A stretch of 6,403 nucleotides of DNA, from positions 1 through 6,403 of the forward strand of contig PMJN01000341.1 of NCBI GenBank assembly GCA_003157445.1, read 5' to 3'. Positions 1 through 5,604 of the stretch are shown here, piece by piece. A model generated the notes under the pieces. The model was not told the DNA's origin. It was given only the letters and a program-made list of their open reading frames with translations, and made no database searches. This DNA comes from Micrococcales bacterium (GTDB taxonomy: Bacteria; Actinomycetota; Actinomycetes; Actinomycetales; Dermatophilaceae). Each line of letters begins with the position of its first letter. Position 1 is the stretch's first letter. The position numbers and the translations under genes were made by a program.

Positions 1-67
1 CGGTTGTTACCAGAAGAGCCGCCAAGAGAATTGCCATCATTAAGGTGGGTGCCACATGTCGACGCAT
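1..67 (-). CDS. N-terminus of a probable exported protein or lipoprotein (cut by window edge)
   Basis: Twenty-two complete codons remain, starting at the ATG on 67-65 and open to the left edge. The peptide begins MRRHVAPT and continues LMMAILLAALLVTT: a short basic n-region, then an uninterrupted hydrophobic core, as in a Sec signal peptide or lipoprotein signal. No cleavage site or lipobox is visible yet. A strong GAGAAGG ribosome site and a TATTAT box upstream agree with a real start. In Mycobacterium tuberculosis a lipoprotein gene (lprH) lies shortly after ribH, so a lipoprotein would fit, but nothing visible allows family assignment. A single N-terminal membrane anchor is the alternative. 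Confidence 0.6.
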   Translation of the reverse strand, partial: MRRHVAPTLMMAILLAALLVTT

Positions 68-74
68 TGTCCAG

Positions 75-81
75 CCTTCTC
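75..81 (-). promoter_or_regulatory. Ribosome binding site of the exported-protein gene
   Basis: GAGAAGG on the minus strand, 7 nt before the ATG at 67, the optimal spacing. It is the main support for calling a gene that has only 22 codons in the window. Confidence 0.6.
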
Positions 82-136
82 GTAAGTAGGCCCTGCGTAA
101 CGCCGGTTCCCGGGGCCGGCTCTTTCCCCCCGCCAC

Positions 137-166
137 ATAATACTTTGCCCAGGATGCGCATTCCAG
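137..166 (-). promoter_or_regulatory. Candidate promoter for the downstream exported-protein gene
   Basis: TATTAT (142-137) matches TATAAT at 5 of 6 positions. Upstream at 17 or 18 nt lie TGGAAT (165-160) or CTGGAA (166-161), only 3 of 6 to TTGACA. The predicted start near 130 leaves a leader of about 60 nt before the ATG at 67. It implies separate transcription from the rib operon. Confidence 0.4.
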
Positions 167-363
167 CCCATCCCAGTTGCCCAGCAAAGACGGCGGGTTA
201 GGACAAGGCGGACCCCCTGGCCAGAATGGACTTCGCAAACAGCCGTGCTACAGGGTCCTACCGTTGCGGGCGGGTAGCAGCCGTTCGGTCAGCTCGGCCA
301 ATACCTGAGCGAAGCGATCACCGTTTCGCCCTGCCAGTGGCTACCGCCGGTAGAGGCTGACTG

Positions 364-380
364 CACCACCGCGGGTGGCG
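364..380 (-). terminator. Possible terminator hairpin after ribH
   Basis: CGCCACC and GGTGGTG form a 7-bp stem (one G-U pair) with a CGC loop, 33 nt after the ribH stop. There is no U-run, so it would be at best a hairpin-only terminator. A second small hairpin follows at 353-341. Confidence 0.3.
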
Positions 381-413
381 GTCAGGACAGCCGCCATCCT
401 TGGGTGTACCGGG

Positions 414-881
414 TCAGACGGCAAGGTCACGCAAGGTGATCACTGTCGCTACCGCGGCGATGGCGGCTTCGTGTCCCTTGTCCTCGCTGGAGCCCTCGAG
501 CCCCGCGCGGTCCAGAGCCTGCTGGTTGTCGTCACAGGTGAGAACCCCGAAGCCGACCGGCACACCGGTCCGGACACTGACATCGCTCAGTCCCATGCTC
601 GTCGCCTGACAGATGTAGTCAAAATGTGGTGTGCCCCCACGGATCACGACGCCGAGAGCGACCACTGCGTCATAGGAAGGCGCCAGCCGGGAACAGGCAA
701 CGGACAGCTCAAAGGCTCCCGGCACGCGAACCAGCTTGACAAGCTCGACCCCTGCCTCAGCCAGACCCCGTCGCGCCCCGTCGATCAGCCCGTCCATCAC
801 GGTCGCGTGCCAGGAGGACGCAACAACAACGACCCTCAGCCCCCGGCCGTCGACCTGAATTGTGGGAACACCCTGCTTCAC
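414..881 (-). CDS. ribH: 6,7-dimethyl-8-ribityllumazine synthase
   Basis: Condenses 5-amino-6-ribitylamino-uracil with DHBP from RibBA to give the lumazine used by RibE; family members assemble as pentamers or 60-mer capsids. The 155-residue product has normal length and motifs: ASSWH (21-25; the substrate-ring-stacking aromatic is tryptophan here, as in mycobacteria), [11 protein letters not shown] (51-61), [15 protein letters not shown] (76-90) with the phosphate-binding GGT and catalytic histidine H86, [16 protein letters not shown] (112-127) with phosphate-contacting R125, and EDKGHEAA near the C-terminus. The GTG start overlaps the ribBA TGA (GTGA) and has an AAGGTG site 7 nt upstream. 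It is the last gene of the coupled chain, followed by a long spacer. RibH and RibBA probably work together because DHBP is unstable; that the operon couples their supply is inference. Confidence 0.97.
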   Translation of the reverse strand: MKQGVPTIQVDGRGLRVVVVASSWHATVMDGLIDGARRGLAEAGVELVKLVRVPGAFELSVACSRLAPSYDAVVALGVVIRGGTPHFDYICQATSMGLSDVSVRTGVPVGFGVLTCDDNQQALDRAGLEGSSEDKGHEAAIAAVATVITLRDLAV

Positions 882-2107
882 GCGGACGCACCTTTGTCTT
901 GTTCGCTCAAGATCAGGTCATGACCCATCCGATCACGCTTGGTGCGCAGGTACGCCGCGTTATGGGCACCGGGCACCATGCTAAGCCGTTCGACAGCCAC
1001 AACCTGGATCCCATAGTCACGCATGGCGTTGACCTTCATCGGGTTGTTCGTCAGCAGTCGCACCGATGCCGCGCCGAGGTCAGCGAGGATTGCTGCGCCG
1101 GCTGCATACTCACGCGAGTCGATGGGAAGGCCCAGCTCAGTCTGCGCATCGACGGTGTCAAAACCATTGTCCTGCAAGGCATAGGCCTGCAGCTTGGACA
1201 GGAGGCCGACGCCTCGACCCTCGTGACCGCGCAGGTAGACCACGACACCACCCTCTGCACCAACCCGCTCAAGCGAGCGCTCCAGCTGCCCGCCACAATC
1301 GCAACGCAGCGAGCCGAATACATCGCCGGTCAGGCACTCGGAGTGAAGCCGGGCCAACGGTGCCCGCCCCGACAGTCCCTTGGGGCTGATCAGGGCAATG
1401 TGCTCGTCGCCGGTCAGCCGGTCGCGATAGCCGAGCACGCGGAATTCCCCGTGATCGGTCGGCAGCAGGGTCTCTGCAAGGCGCTCGACACGGTCATTGA
1501 GCTGACGCCAGGCGATCAGCGCCGCGATGGTGATGACCGGAAGGTTGAACTGGTTGCCCAGCTCCAGGACTGCGGGCAGCCGCATCATGGAACCGTCGTC
1601 ATGAACAAGCTCGCCGATCGCACCGACAGGCGCGAGACCGGCCAGGCGGCACAGGTCCACCGCCGCCTCGGTATGGCCGCCGCGAACAAGAACCCCACCG
1701 TTCCGGGCCCGAAGCGGGACCACGTGTCCCGGGCGGTTGAAGTCCGAAGGGACCGAACCCTCTTGTGCGAGAGTGCGTATCGTGTGGGCGCGATCGGCGG
1801 CGCTGATGCCCGTGGTGACACCCTGCGCCGCGTCCACGGTCACCGTGTAAGCGGTCAGACGAGGGTCGCGGTTGTCCGCCACCATCAGCGGCAGTCCGAG
1901 GCGATCTGCACGGGACTCGGACATCGGCGCACAGATGTAGCCGGAGCTGTGCCGGATGGTCCAGGCCATCCACTCTGTGCTGACCGTCTCCGCAGCCATG
2001 ATGACATCGCCTTCGTTCTCACGGTCCTCGTCATCGGCCACCAGGACCGGGAGACCGGCTCGAAGCGCCTCGAACGCCTCTTCGATCGTAGAGAGCCTTG
2101 TCTTCAT
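878..2107 (-). CDS. ribBA: Bifunctional DHBP synthase / GTP cyclohydrolase II RibBA
   Basis: Fusion supplying both entry branches of riboflavin synthesis: the N-terminal half turns ribulose 5-phosphate into 3,4-dihydroxy-2-butanone 4-phosphate, and the C-terminal half opens the imidazole ring of GTP. Of 409 residues, about 1-205 form DHBP synthase: [10 protein letters not shown] (25-34), [13 protein letters not shown] (98-110), GHVVPL (127-132), [11 protein letters not shown] (142-152) and [14 protein letters not shown] (165-178). About 215-400 form GTP cyclohydrolase II: zinc cysteines C258, C269 and C271 in [18 protein letters not shown], the catalytic [12 protein letters not shown] (291-302), [12 protein letters not shown] (330-341) and LTNNPMK (352-358). 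Active-site motifs of both halves look intact, so I expect both activities rather than a one-sided relic. The usual VICE segment of the DHBP domain reads AIGE, keeping the glutamate. A GAGG site lies 7 nt before the ATG. The start overlaps ribM by 4 nt and the stop overlaps the GTG of ribH by 4 nt. Confidence 0.97.
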   Translation of the reverse strand: MKTRLSTIEEAFEALRAGLPVLVADDEDRENEGDVIMAAETVSTEWMAWTIRHSSGYICAPMSESRADRLGLPLMVADNRDPRLTAYTVTVDAAQGVTTGISAADRAHTIRTLAQEGSVPSDFNRPGHVVPLRARNGGVLVRGGHTEAAVDLCRLAGLAPVGAIGELVHDDGSMMRLPAVLELGNQFNLPVITIAALIAWRQLNDRVERLAETLLPTDHGEFRVLGYRDRLTGDEHIALISPKGLSGRAPLARLHSECLTGDVFGSLRCDCGGQLERSLERVGAEGGVVVYLRGHEGRGVGLLSKLQAYALQDNGFDTVDAQTELGLPIDSREYAAGAAILADLGAASVRLLTNNPMKVNAMRDYGIQVVAVERLSMVPGAHNAAYLRTKRDRMGHDLILSEQDKGASA

Positions 2108-2802
2108 GCCGGTACCTCACTCAGTTCGCGGTTTGGCGACTCCATCCGCGAGGCCTTGAGCCAGACGGTGAAGCCATAGATGACTAGCCCGCTGTAAATG
2201 ACGAACAAAACAGCGGTGGGGTAGAAGTGCGTGTAGACGAGCAGTGGTACGCCGACCAGGTCCACGCCGATCCAGGCCAGCCAGAAGTCATTCCAGCCCC
2301 GGGCCATTGCGTAGGTCGCGACCATCGAGCCAATGAAGATCCAGGCATCGCACCAGTAGTACCAACGGGGAGCGGGCCAGGTGGCGCCGATCTGCGCAAA
2401 GAGCCACTGCGCCACGGCAACGCCACCAACCCAGAAGACGAGATATTGCAACCGCTCTGTCATGGTGGCCCAGCGCGGAGTAATGACGGGAGCGTCGGTC
2501 GCGCGCTGGTTGCGCAGACGGTTCCACCGCCACCAGCCATACACGCTGGTGATTATGAAGAAGACCTGCCGCCCAGCCTGGCCGTAGAGCGTCTGGTGCT
2601 GAGGAGTTACGAAAGCCACTCCGAAGAAGACGGTGAACAACAACACATTGCCGATGATCCCCACCGGCCACGCCCAGACCCGGCGCCGCAGGCCCCCGAT
2701 CGCCGAGCCGAACCCGAAACCGTCGCCGACGATCTCGCGCCACAGAATTGGCTGGCCGAAGATACTTAGCTGGGCGTCAAACACGCGCTCAATGAGGCTC
2801 AT
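2104..2802 (-). CDS. ribM: PnuC-family membrane transporter, probable riboflavin importer (RibM/PnuX type)
   Basis: A 232-residue membrane protein of the PnuC vitamin-transporter family. About seven hydrophobic segments can be drawn: 20-40, 43-66, 74-93, 118-138, 150-168, 172-190 and 193-214. Family features include WAWPVGIIGN (43-52), YGQAGRQVFFIITSVYGWWRW (73-93) with the YGWWxW motif, and an aromatic-rich second half (RWYYWCDAW, ARGWNDFWLAW). PnuC of enterobacteria carries nicotinamide riboside, but actinobacterial members located in rib operons (PnuX of Corynebacterium glutamicum, RibM of Streptomyces davawensis) move riboflavin by facilitated transport. The position here, between ribE and ribBA behind an FMN riboswitch, supports riboflavin over nicotinamide riboside; the substrate itself is inferred from context. 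Start and stop overlap the neighbours by 4 nt (ATGA both times), so translation is coupled. The C-terminal tail (about 216-232) is hydrophilic. Confidence 0.88.
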   Translation of the reverse strand: MSLIERVFDAQLSIFGQPILWREIVGDGFGFGSAIGGLRRRVWAWPVGIIGNVLLFTVFFGVAFVTPQHQTLYGQAGRQVFFIITSVYGWWRWNRLRNQRATDAPVITPRWATMTERLQYLVFWVGGVAVAQWLFAQIGATWPAPRWYYWCDAWIFIGSMVATYAMARGWNDFWLAWIGVDLVGVPLLVYTHFYPTAVLFVIYSGLVIYGFTVWLKASRMESPNRELSEVPA

Positions 2803-3413
2803 ACGGTGAGCTCCGCATTCGTGCTGGGATGGGTGAGCAGTCGTTCGACGTACTTGGCGATCACGTCGACTTCAAGGTTGACAAGGTCGCCAACACCCTT
2901 GTGTCCCAAGGTGGTCAGCCCCAGCGTGGTCGGGATCAAGGAGACCGAGAAGGTGTCGTCGGTAACGGCCGAGACAGTCAACGACACGCCATCAACGGTG
3001 ATGGAGCCCTTCTCGACGACGTAGCGGGAGACCTGCGGAGGCAGCGTGAACTGCACCACCTCCCAACGCTCTCCTGGCAGCCGTGCCAAGATCTGGCCCG
3101 TACCATCGACGTGACCTTGGACGATGTGACCGCCGAAGCGACTAGCCGCTGCCATCGCACGTTCCAGGTTGACCACGTCCCCGGGCCGCAGAGCGCCCAG
3201 GCTGCTGCGGTTAAGGGTCTCGGCCATCACGTCGACCGAGAAGTTCTGGCCGTCATGCTCGACAACGGTCAGACAGACGCCGTTGACCGCGATCGATGCG
3301 CCAGGTGTGGCGTCGCTGGTCACGACTGGGCCGTGGACCCTCATCACCGCCGAGTCGGCACCGAGCTCGACGGCGACGATCTCGCCTAGCTCCTCGACAA
3401 TTCCGGTGAACAT
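2799..3413 (-). CDS. ribE: Riboflavin synthase, alpha chain
   Basis: Last step of riboflavin synthesis: dismutation of two 6,7-dimethyl-8-ribityllumazine molecules into riboflavin plus the 5-amino-6-ribitylamino-uracil that returns to RibH. The 204-residue product starts MFTGIVEELG, the hallmark N-terminus, and consists of two lumazine-binding repeats. Repeat one (about 1-97) has SIAVNGVCLTVV (40-51) and AETLNRSSLG (64-73); repeat two (about 98-195) has HIVQGHVDGTG at its start, SITVDGVSLTVS (137-148) and GDLVNLEVDVIAKYVERLL. I chose the ATG at 3413 rather than the in-frame TTG one codon upstream, because it gives the conserved start. A GGAGAGGG site lies in the last codons of ribD. The start overlaps the ribD stop by 1 nt and the stop overlaps the next gene by 4 nt (ATGA). 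The gene is also called ribC in some actinobacterial nomenclatures. Nothing looks altered. Confidence 0.97.
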   Translation of the reverse strand: MFTGIVEELGEIVAVELGADSAVMRVHGPVVTSDATPGASIAVNGVCLTVVEHDGQNFSVDVMAETLNRSSLGALRPGDVVNLERAMAAASRFGGHIVQGHVDGTGQILARLPGERWEVVQFTLPPQVSRYVVEKGSITVDGVSLTVSAVTDDTFSVSLIPTTLGLTTLGHKGVGDLVNLEVDVIAKYVERLLTHPSTNAELTV

Positions 3414-4468
3414 CAAAGTCCCTCTCCGTTGAGCGTGGCGATGCTGGCCCGGATTCTGATATCTGGGCCGATCGTGATGACCTCTTGGGCTGTCAGTCGC
3501 AGCGCCTGGTCGATGGTCCGTATTCCGATGTCCCCCAACGCCGACGAGCCCGCGCCCAGCAGGGCGGGGGCGAGGTAGGCGATGACCTCGTCCACGAGCC
3601 CGGCTTGCAGGAACGCCGCGGCAACTGTGGGCCCACCCTCGAGCCAGACGTGATGTATGTCTTGCTCGTTCAGCGCCTTCAGCGCCTGCGCCGGGTCATG
3701 GGTCGCCAGCTGAAGGGTAGGTGCCGCAACATCGCGCACCCGGGCGGTCTCCGGAATGGGCCTCAGGCCCATCACCACGCGTAGCGGTTGACGACCGGTC
3801 GTCGATCCGTCGGGCCCCCGCGCCGTCAGCACTGGGTCGTCGGCGATCACAGTCCCGGTGCCAACAAGGATGGCGTCGCACTGTGCCCGTAAACGGTGGA
3901 CGTCGGCTCTGGCCAGCGGCCCGGTGATCCATCTGCTGGTGCCGTCGGTCGCTGCCGAGCGTCCATCCAGGGTTGCGGCGAACTTCCAGGTCACCTTGGG
4001 CCGGCCGTGAACGAAGGAGAAGGTCCACGCGTCGTTAAGTGCCGTGGACTCCTCATCCAGCACACCTCCAGTTGTATGGATACCGGCCGCCTCCAGCAGC
4101 GTCCTTCCGCCACGTGCTGACGGGGTCGGGTCGGATTGGGCGAAAACGACCCTTGCCACACCTGCCTGGATCAGCGCCTGGGTGCATGGGCCGGTTCGGC
4201 CGGTGTGCGCACACGGCTCGAGAGTGACCACCGCGGTGCCGGCGCGGGCCGCCGTGCCAGCCTGACGCAAGGCCATGACCTCGGCATGCGGGGTACCCGC
4301 GCCCTCATGGAAACCTTCACCCACGACCATGCCACCCTCATCGACGATCACGGCACCGACACGGGGGTTGGGGTCGCCGAGAGGTCCGCGAGCAGCAAGC
4401 TCGAGCGCACGACGCATCAGCGCCACATCGTGCTCGCCCTCTGGCGCGCTGACCTCACGGTCTGCCAT
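3413..4468 (-). CDS. ribD: Bifunctional riboflavin biosynthesis deaminase/reductase RibD
   Basis: Catalyses two consecutive steps after GTP cyclohydrolase II: deamination of the 2,5-diaminopyrimidinone ribosyl phosphate, then NADPH-dependent reduction of its ribose to the ribitylamino-uracil phosphate. The 351-residue product has both domains. The N-terminal CMP/dCMP-deaminase-like domain (about 12-150) shows DPNPRVGAVIV (32-42), the zinc ligand and catalytic glutamate in PHAE (H61, E63), and the zinc cysteines C86 (LEPC) and C95 (RTGPC). The reductase domain (about 156-345) shows KFAATLDGRSA (162-172), SRWITG (178-183), VGTGTVIADDP (202-212) and the cofactor-site LEGGPTVAAAF (276-286). The ATG at 4468 has a GAGGGG site 6 nt upstream. 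It is the first gene of the rib chain behind the FMN riboswitch; its TGA shares one base with the ribE ATG (TGATG), implying coupled translation. The length and all key residues look normal. Confidence 0.97.
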   Translation of the reverse strand: MADREVSAPEGEHDVALMRRALELAARGPLGDPNPRVGAVIVDEGGMVVGEGFHEGAGTPHAEVMALRQAGTAARAGTAVVTLEPCAHTGRTGPCTQALIQAGVARVVFAQSDPTPSARGGRTLLEAAGIHTTGGVLDEESTALNDAWTFSFVHGRPKVTWKFAATLDGRSAATDGTSRWITGPLARADVHRLRAQCDAILVGTGTVIADDPVLTARGPDGSTTGRQPLRVVMGLRPIPETARVRDVAAPTLQLATHDPAQALKALNEQDIHHVWLEGGPTVAAAFLQAGLVDEVIAYLAPALLGAGSSALGDIGIRTIDQALRLTAQEVITIGPDIRIRASIATLNGEGL

Positions 4469-4473
4469 ATCCT

Positions 4474-4513
4474 GCCCCTCTTACTCGGCTCCTGTTCGGG
4501 CGAGCTCCGGGGC
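4474..4513 (-). promoter_or_regulatory. ribD ribosome binding site and its possible sequestering helix
   Basis: The minus-strand GAGGGG (4480-4475) lies 6 nt before the ribD ATG and is a good Shine-Dalgarno site; a weaker AGGA lies nearer. GGGGC (4478-4474) can pair with GCCCC (4513-4509), and inside this CTCG (4504-4501) can pair with CGAG (4487-4484). The helix would hide the ribosome site. Translational control by RBS masking is the mode proposed for many high-GC RFN elements, so this is a plausible output of the switch. The pairing was found by eye and its stability was not calculated. Confidence 0.4.
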
Positions 4514-4540
4514 GCGAACGGTGCACAAGGGGTCACGGGC

Positions 4541-4566
4541 ATTAGAAAGCGGACCCGACCGGGTCC
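4541..4566 (-). terminator. Possible attenuator hairpin in the rib leader
   Basis: Minus-strand GGACCC GGTC GGGTCC is a perfect GC-rich 6-bp stem with a tetraloop (4566-4551), followed by GCTTTCTAAT. The pyrimidine tract is short and interrupted, so as an intrinsic terminator it is weak. Two nearby GGACCGG copies (around 4597-4591 and 4581-4575) could offer competing pairing. It lies between aptamer and ribD, where a flavin-dependent attenuator would be expected. Confidence 0.3.
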
Positions 4567-4637
4567 ACACCCTGCCGGTCCACATTCGACCGGTCCATGA
4601 AACGCCAATTACCTGAGTCACCACGACTTACCCACCC

Positions 4638-4654
4638 CTGACCTCAAGGGTCAG
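4638..4654 (-). other. Hairpin just downstream of the FMN aptamer
   Basis: Minus-strand CTGACC and GGTCAG form a perfect 6-bp stem around the loop CTTGA, 16 nt beyond the aptamer. CACCTG just upstream can pair with CAGGGGTG just downstream (two bulged bases), an arrangement that competes with the short stem. No U-run follows, so it is not an obvious intrinsic terminator. It is probably part of the switch's expression platform, by position only. Confidence 0.4.
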
Positions 4655-4669
4655 AAAAGCAGGTGCCGC

Positions 4670-4798
4670 TGTTGCTACCTCTCATCCGGACTTTCACCGT
4701 CGGCCCAGGAGTTTCACCTGGTTCACCGGCCGCTGGATGCGGTCGGGTCGCGGACTTTAACCGCCGGTTCGGAATTACACCGATCACGGAGCACGTGA
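4670..4798 (-). ncRNA. FMN riboswitch aptamer (RFN element)
   Basis: Minus-strand RNA with the hallmark conserved blocks of the RFN element in correct order: TCGGTGTAATTCCGAACCGGCGG (4780-4758 region; P2 closes as TCGG/CCGA), GCGG...CCGC (P3), a variable arm with GGCCGGTGAACC, P5 CCAGG/CCTGG (4721-4717 with 4709-4705) around TGAAACT, the P6 block GACGGTGAAAGTCCGGATGAGAG, and a 3' strand GGTAGCAAC that can partly pair with the 5' GTGCTC to form P1. The RFN family binds FMN and represses riboflavin biosynthesis or transport genes when FMN is plentiful. It lies about 200 nt upstream of ribD, the first gene of the coupled rib chain, and downstream of rpe, so it should control ribD through ribH but not rpe. 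P1 looks shorter or more interrupted than usual; the outer boundaries are approximate. Confidence 0.96.
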
Positions 4799-4816
4799 CT
4801 TCAGTATGCCACCGCA

Positions 4817-4846
4817 ATTGTGAGTCCCCTGTATGCGGACTCTCAA
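4817..4846 (-). promoter_or_regulatory. Candidate promoter of the rib operon within a palindrome
   Basis: TTGAGA (4846-4841, 5 of 6 to TTGACA) is followed after 18 nt by CACAAT (4822-4817, 4 of 6 to TATAAT). A start site near 4810 would lie about 12 nt before the FMN aptamer, a sensible position. The boxes fall within an imperfect inverted repeat, 4818-4827 and 4837-4846, with arms TTGTGAGTCC and GGACTCTCAA (9 of 10 paired) around a 9-nt centre. The repeat could be an operator, or in RNA a hairpin ending the rsmB-rpe transcript, though no U-run follows. Seen: boxes and repeat. Inferred: function. Confidence 0.45.
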
Positions 4847-4898
4847 ATTCGTCTTAAGCCCTTCACCGCGGTTCATCTTCACGCGATGTAACGACACC

Positions 4899-5582
4899 TC
4901 ACCCGTGCTGGCGGTCTGTCCCCTTAAGGGAGGAATGTCTGGTGGCCAGCTCGCGCAGCTGGTCCACGGCCGCCGCCGCAGCCTGCGCTCCAAACACCGC
5001 CGACCCTGCGACGAATACGTTAGCCCCGGCCTCGGCACACGCCTGGATCGTCGCAGTTGAGACCCCGCCGTCTACCTGCACCCAGATCTCGCCTCCACAT
5101 CGGGCTACAGCCTCACGGACCTCACGGACCTTGGGCATCTGGTCGGCCATGAACGACTGTCCGCCAAAACCCGGCTCAACCGTCATGAGCAGAACCATGT
5201 CCAGCTCGGGCAGCAGGTCGGCATAGGGAGCGAACGCCGTACCCGGTTTGAGCGCCATGCCGGCGCGCGCGCCGAGCGCACGCAGGTTGCGAGCCAGCGA
5301 CTTGGGGTCGCGAGCAGCCTCGACGTGAAATGTGACGCTTGCGGCACCGGCTTCCGCGTACATAGGCGCCCACCGGTCGGGGTCGTCGATCATCAGGTGA
5401 CAGTCCAGGGGGATGGGGCTGACCCGGGCCAGTGCCTCGACAACTGGTAGGCCAAGTGTCAGGTTGGGCACGAAGTGGGCATCCATCACGTCAACATGGG
5501 CCCAGTCGGCGTTGGCAACCCGCTTGAGCTCGCGCTCGAGGTTGGCGAAGTCGCTGGCCAGGATGCTGGGTGAGATCTGCAC
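4899..5582 (-). CDS. rpe: Ribulose-phosphate 3-epimerase
   Basis: Cytosolic TIM-barrel metalloenzyme interconverting D-ribulose 5-phosphate and D-xylulose 5-phosphate in the pentose phosphate pathway. With the GTG start chosen here it has 227 residues, normal for the family, and begins [12 protein letters not shown], the typical N-terminus. Metal and catalytic residues are visible: H29 and D31 in HVDVMD, H62 in [12 protein letters not shown], and D171 in VQVDGG. The phosphate-gripping segments EPGFGGQSF (136-144) and VAGSAVFGA (191-199) are intact. The common MDGHFVPN reads MDAHFVPN here. A TTG two codons upstream (5588) is also possible but would sit almost on the TAAGG ribosome site, whereas the GTG has a 7-nt spacer. 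The gene follows rsmB closely and precedes the riboswitch-controlled rib genes, a common actinobacterial order. Its substrate is the pentose precursor used by the DHBP synthase half of RibBA; regulation by flavin is not implied, since the riboswitch lies downstream of it. Confidence 0.95.
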   Translation of the reverse strand: MQISPSILASDFANLERELKRVANADWAHVDVMDAHFVPNLTLGLPVVEALARVSPIPLDCHLMIDDPDRWAPMYAEAGAASVTFHVEAARDPKSLARNLRALGARAGMALKPGTAFAPYADLLPELDMVLLMTVEPGFGGQSFMADQMPKVREVREAVARCGGEIWVQVDGGVSTATIQACAEAGANVFVAGSAVFGAQAAAAAVDQLRELATRHSSLKGTDRQHG

Positions 5583-5589
5583 AGCCAAA

Positions 5590-5594
5590 CCTTA
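5590..5594 (-). promoter_or_regulatory. Ribosome binding site that favours the GTG start of rpe
   Basis: TAAGG on the minus strand, 7 nt before GTG at 5582 but only 1 nt before the alternative TTG at 5588. The spacing favours the GTG, which also gives the family-typical MQISPSIL start. Confidence 0.55.
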
Positions 5595-5604
5595 AGTGTC
5601 GTAG

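Larger units (their letters stand above)
68..413 (-). other. Spacer after ribH without a supported gene
   Basis: About 350 nt with no convincing gene on either strand. Minus-strand content in order: an 18-codon ATG frame (397-341) with no properly spaced ribosome site; the CGCCACC-CGC-GGTGGTG hairpin (380-364); a small CTACC-GGC-GGTAG hairpin (353-341); a 30-codon open stretch with coding-like composition but no ATG or GTG (340-251); an interrupted inverted repeat of GGACCC type (258-251 with 219-210); and a candidate promoter for the next gene. The plus-strand frame over 4-201 has no family signature and runs through the start of the minus-strand exported-protein gene. Confidence 0.6.

Noticed and set aside
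102..127. Plus-strand GCCGG...CCGGC hairpin followed by TCTTTCC, resembling a terminator
   Set aside because: No plus-strand gene precedes it, the tract is mostly C, and in minus-strand RNA the inner pairs are lost. It overlaps the leader of the exported-protein gene and may be chance.
878..2107. Possible loss of one activity in the RibBA fusion
   Set aside because: Some RibBA proteins have one decayed half, but here the DHBP synthase motifs and the GTP cyclohydrolase II zinc cysteines and catalytic motifs are all readable.
860..2179. Long plus-strand open frame of 439 codons
   Set aside because: It lies opposite ribBA, has no family motif and is explained by the GC-rich codon bias of the minus-strand gene. 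The same holds for other plus-strand frames over ribH, ribM, ribE, ribD, rpe and rsmB.
4784..4898. Short minus-strand frame after rpe (ATG near 4873) running into the aptamer
   Set aside because: It crosses the promoter-like palindrome and ends inside the riboswitch; the conserved RNA motifs explain that sequence better than a peptide does.
5464..5490. Rpe MDAHFVPN instead of the common MDGHFVPN
   Set aside because: The metal ligands and catalytic aspartates are intact and this position varies in the family (asparagine also occurs in actinobacteria, from memory), so it is not a sign of altered function.
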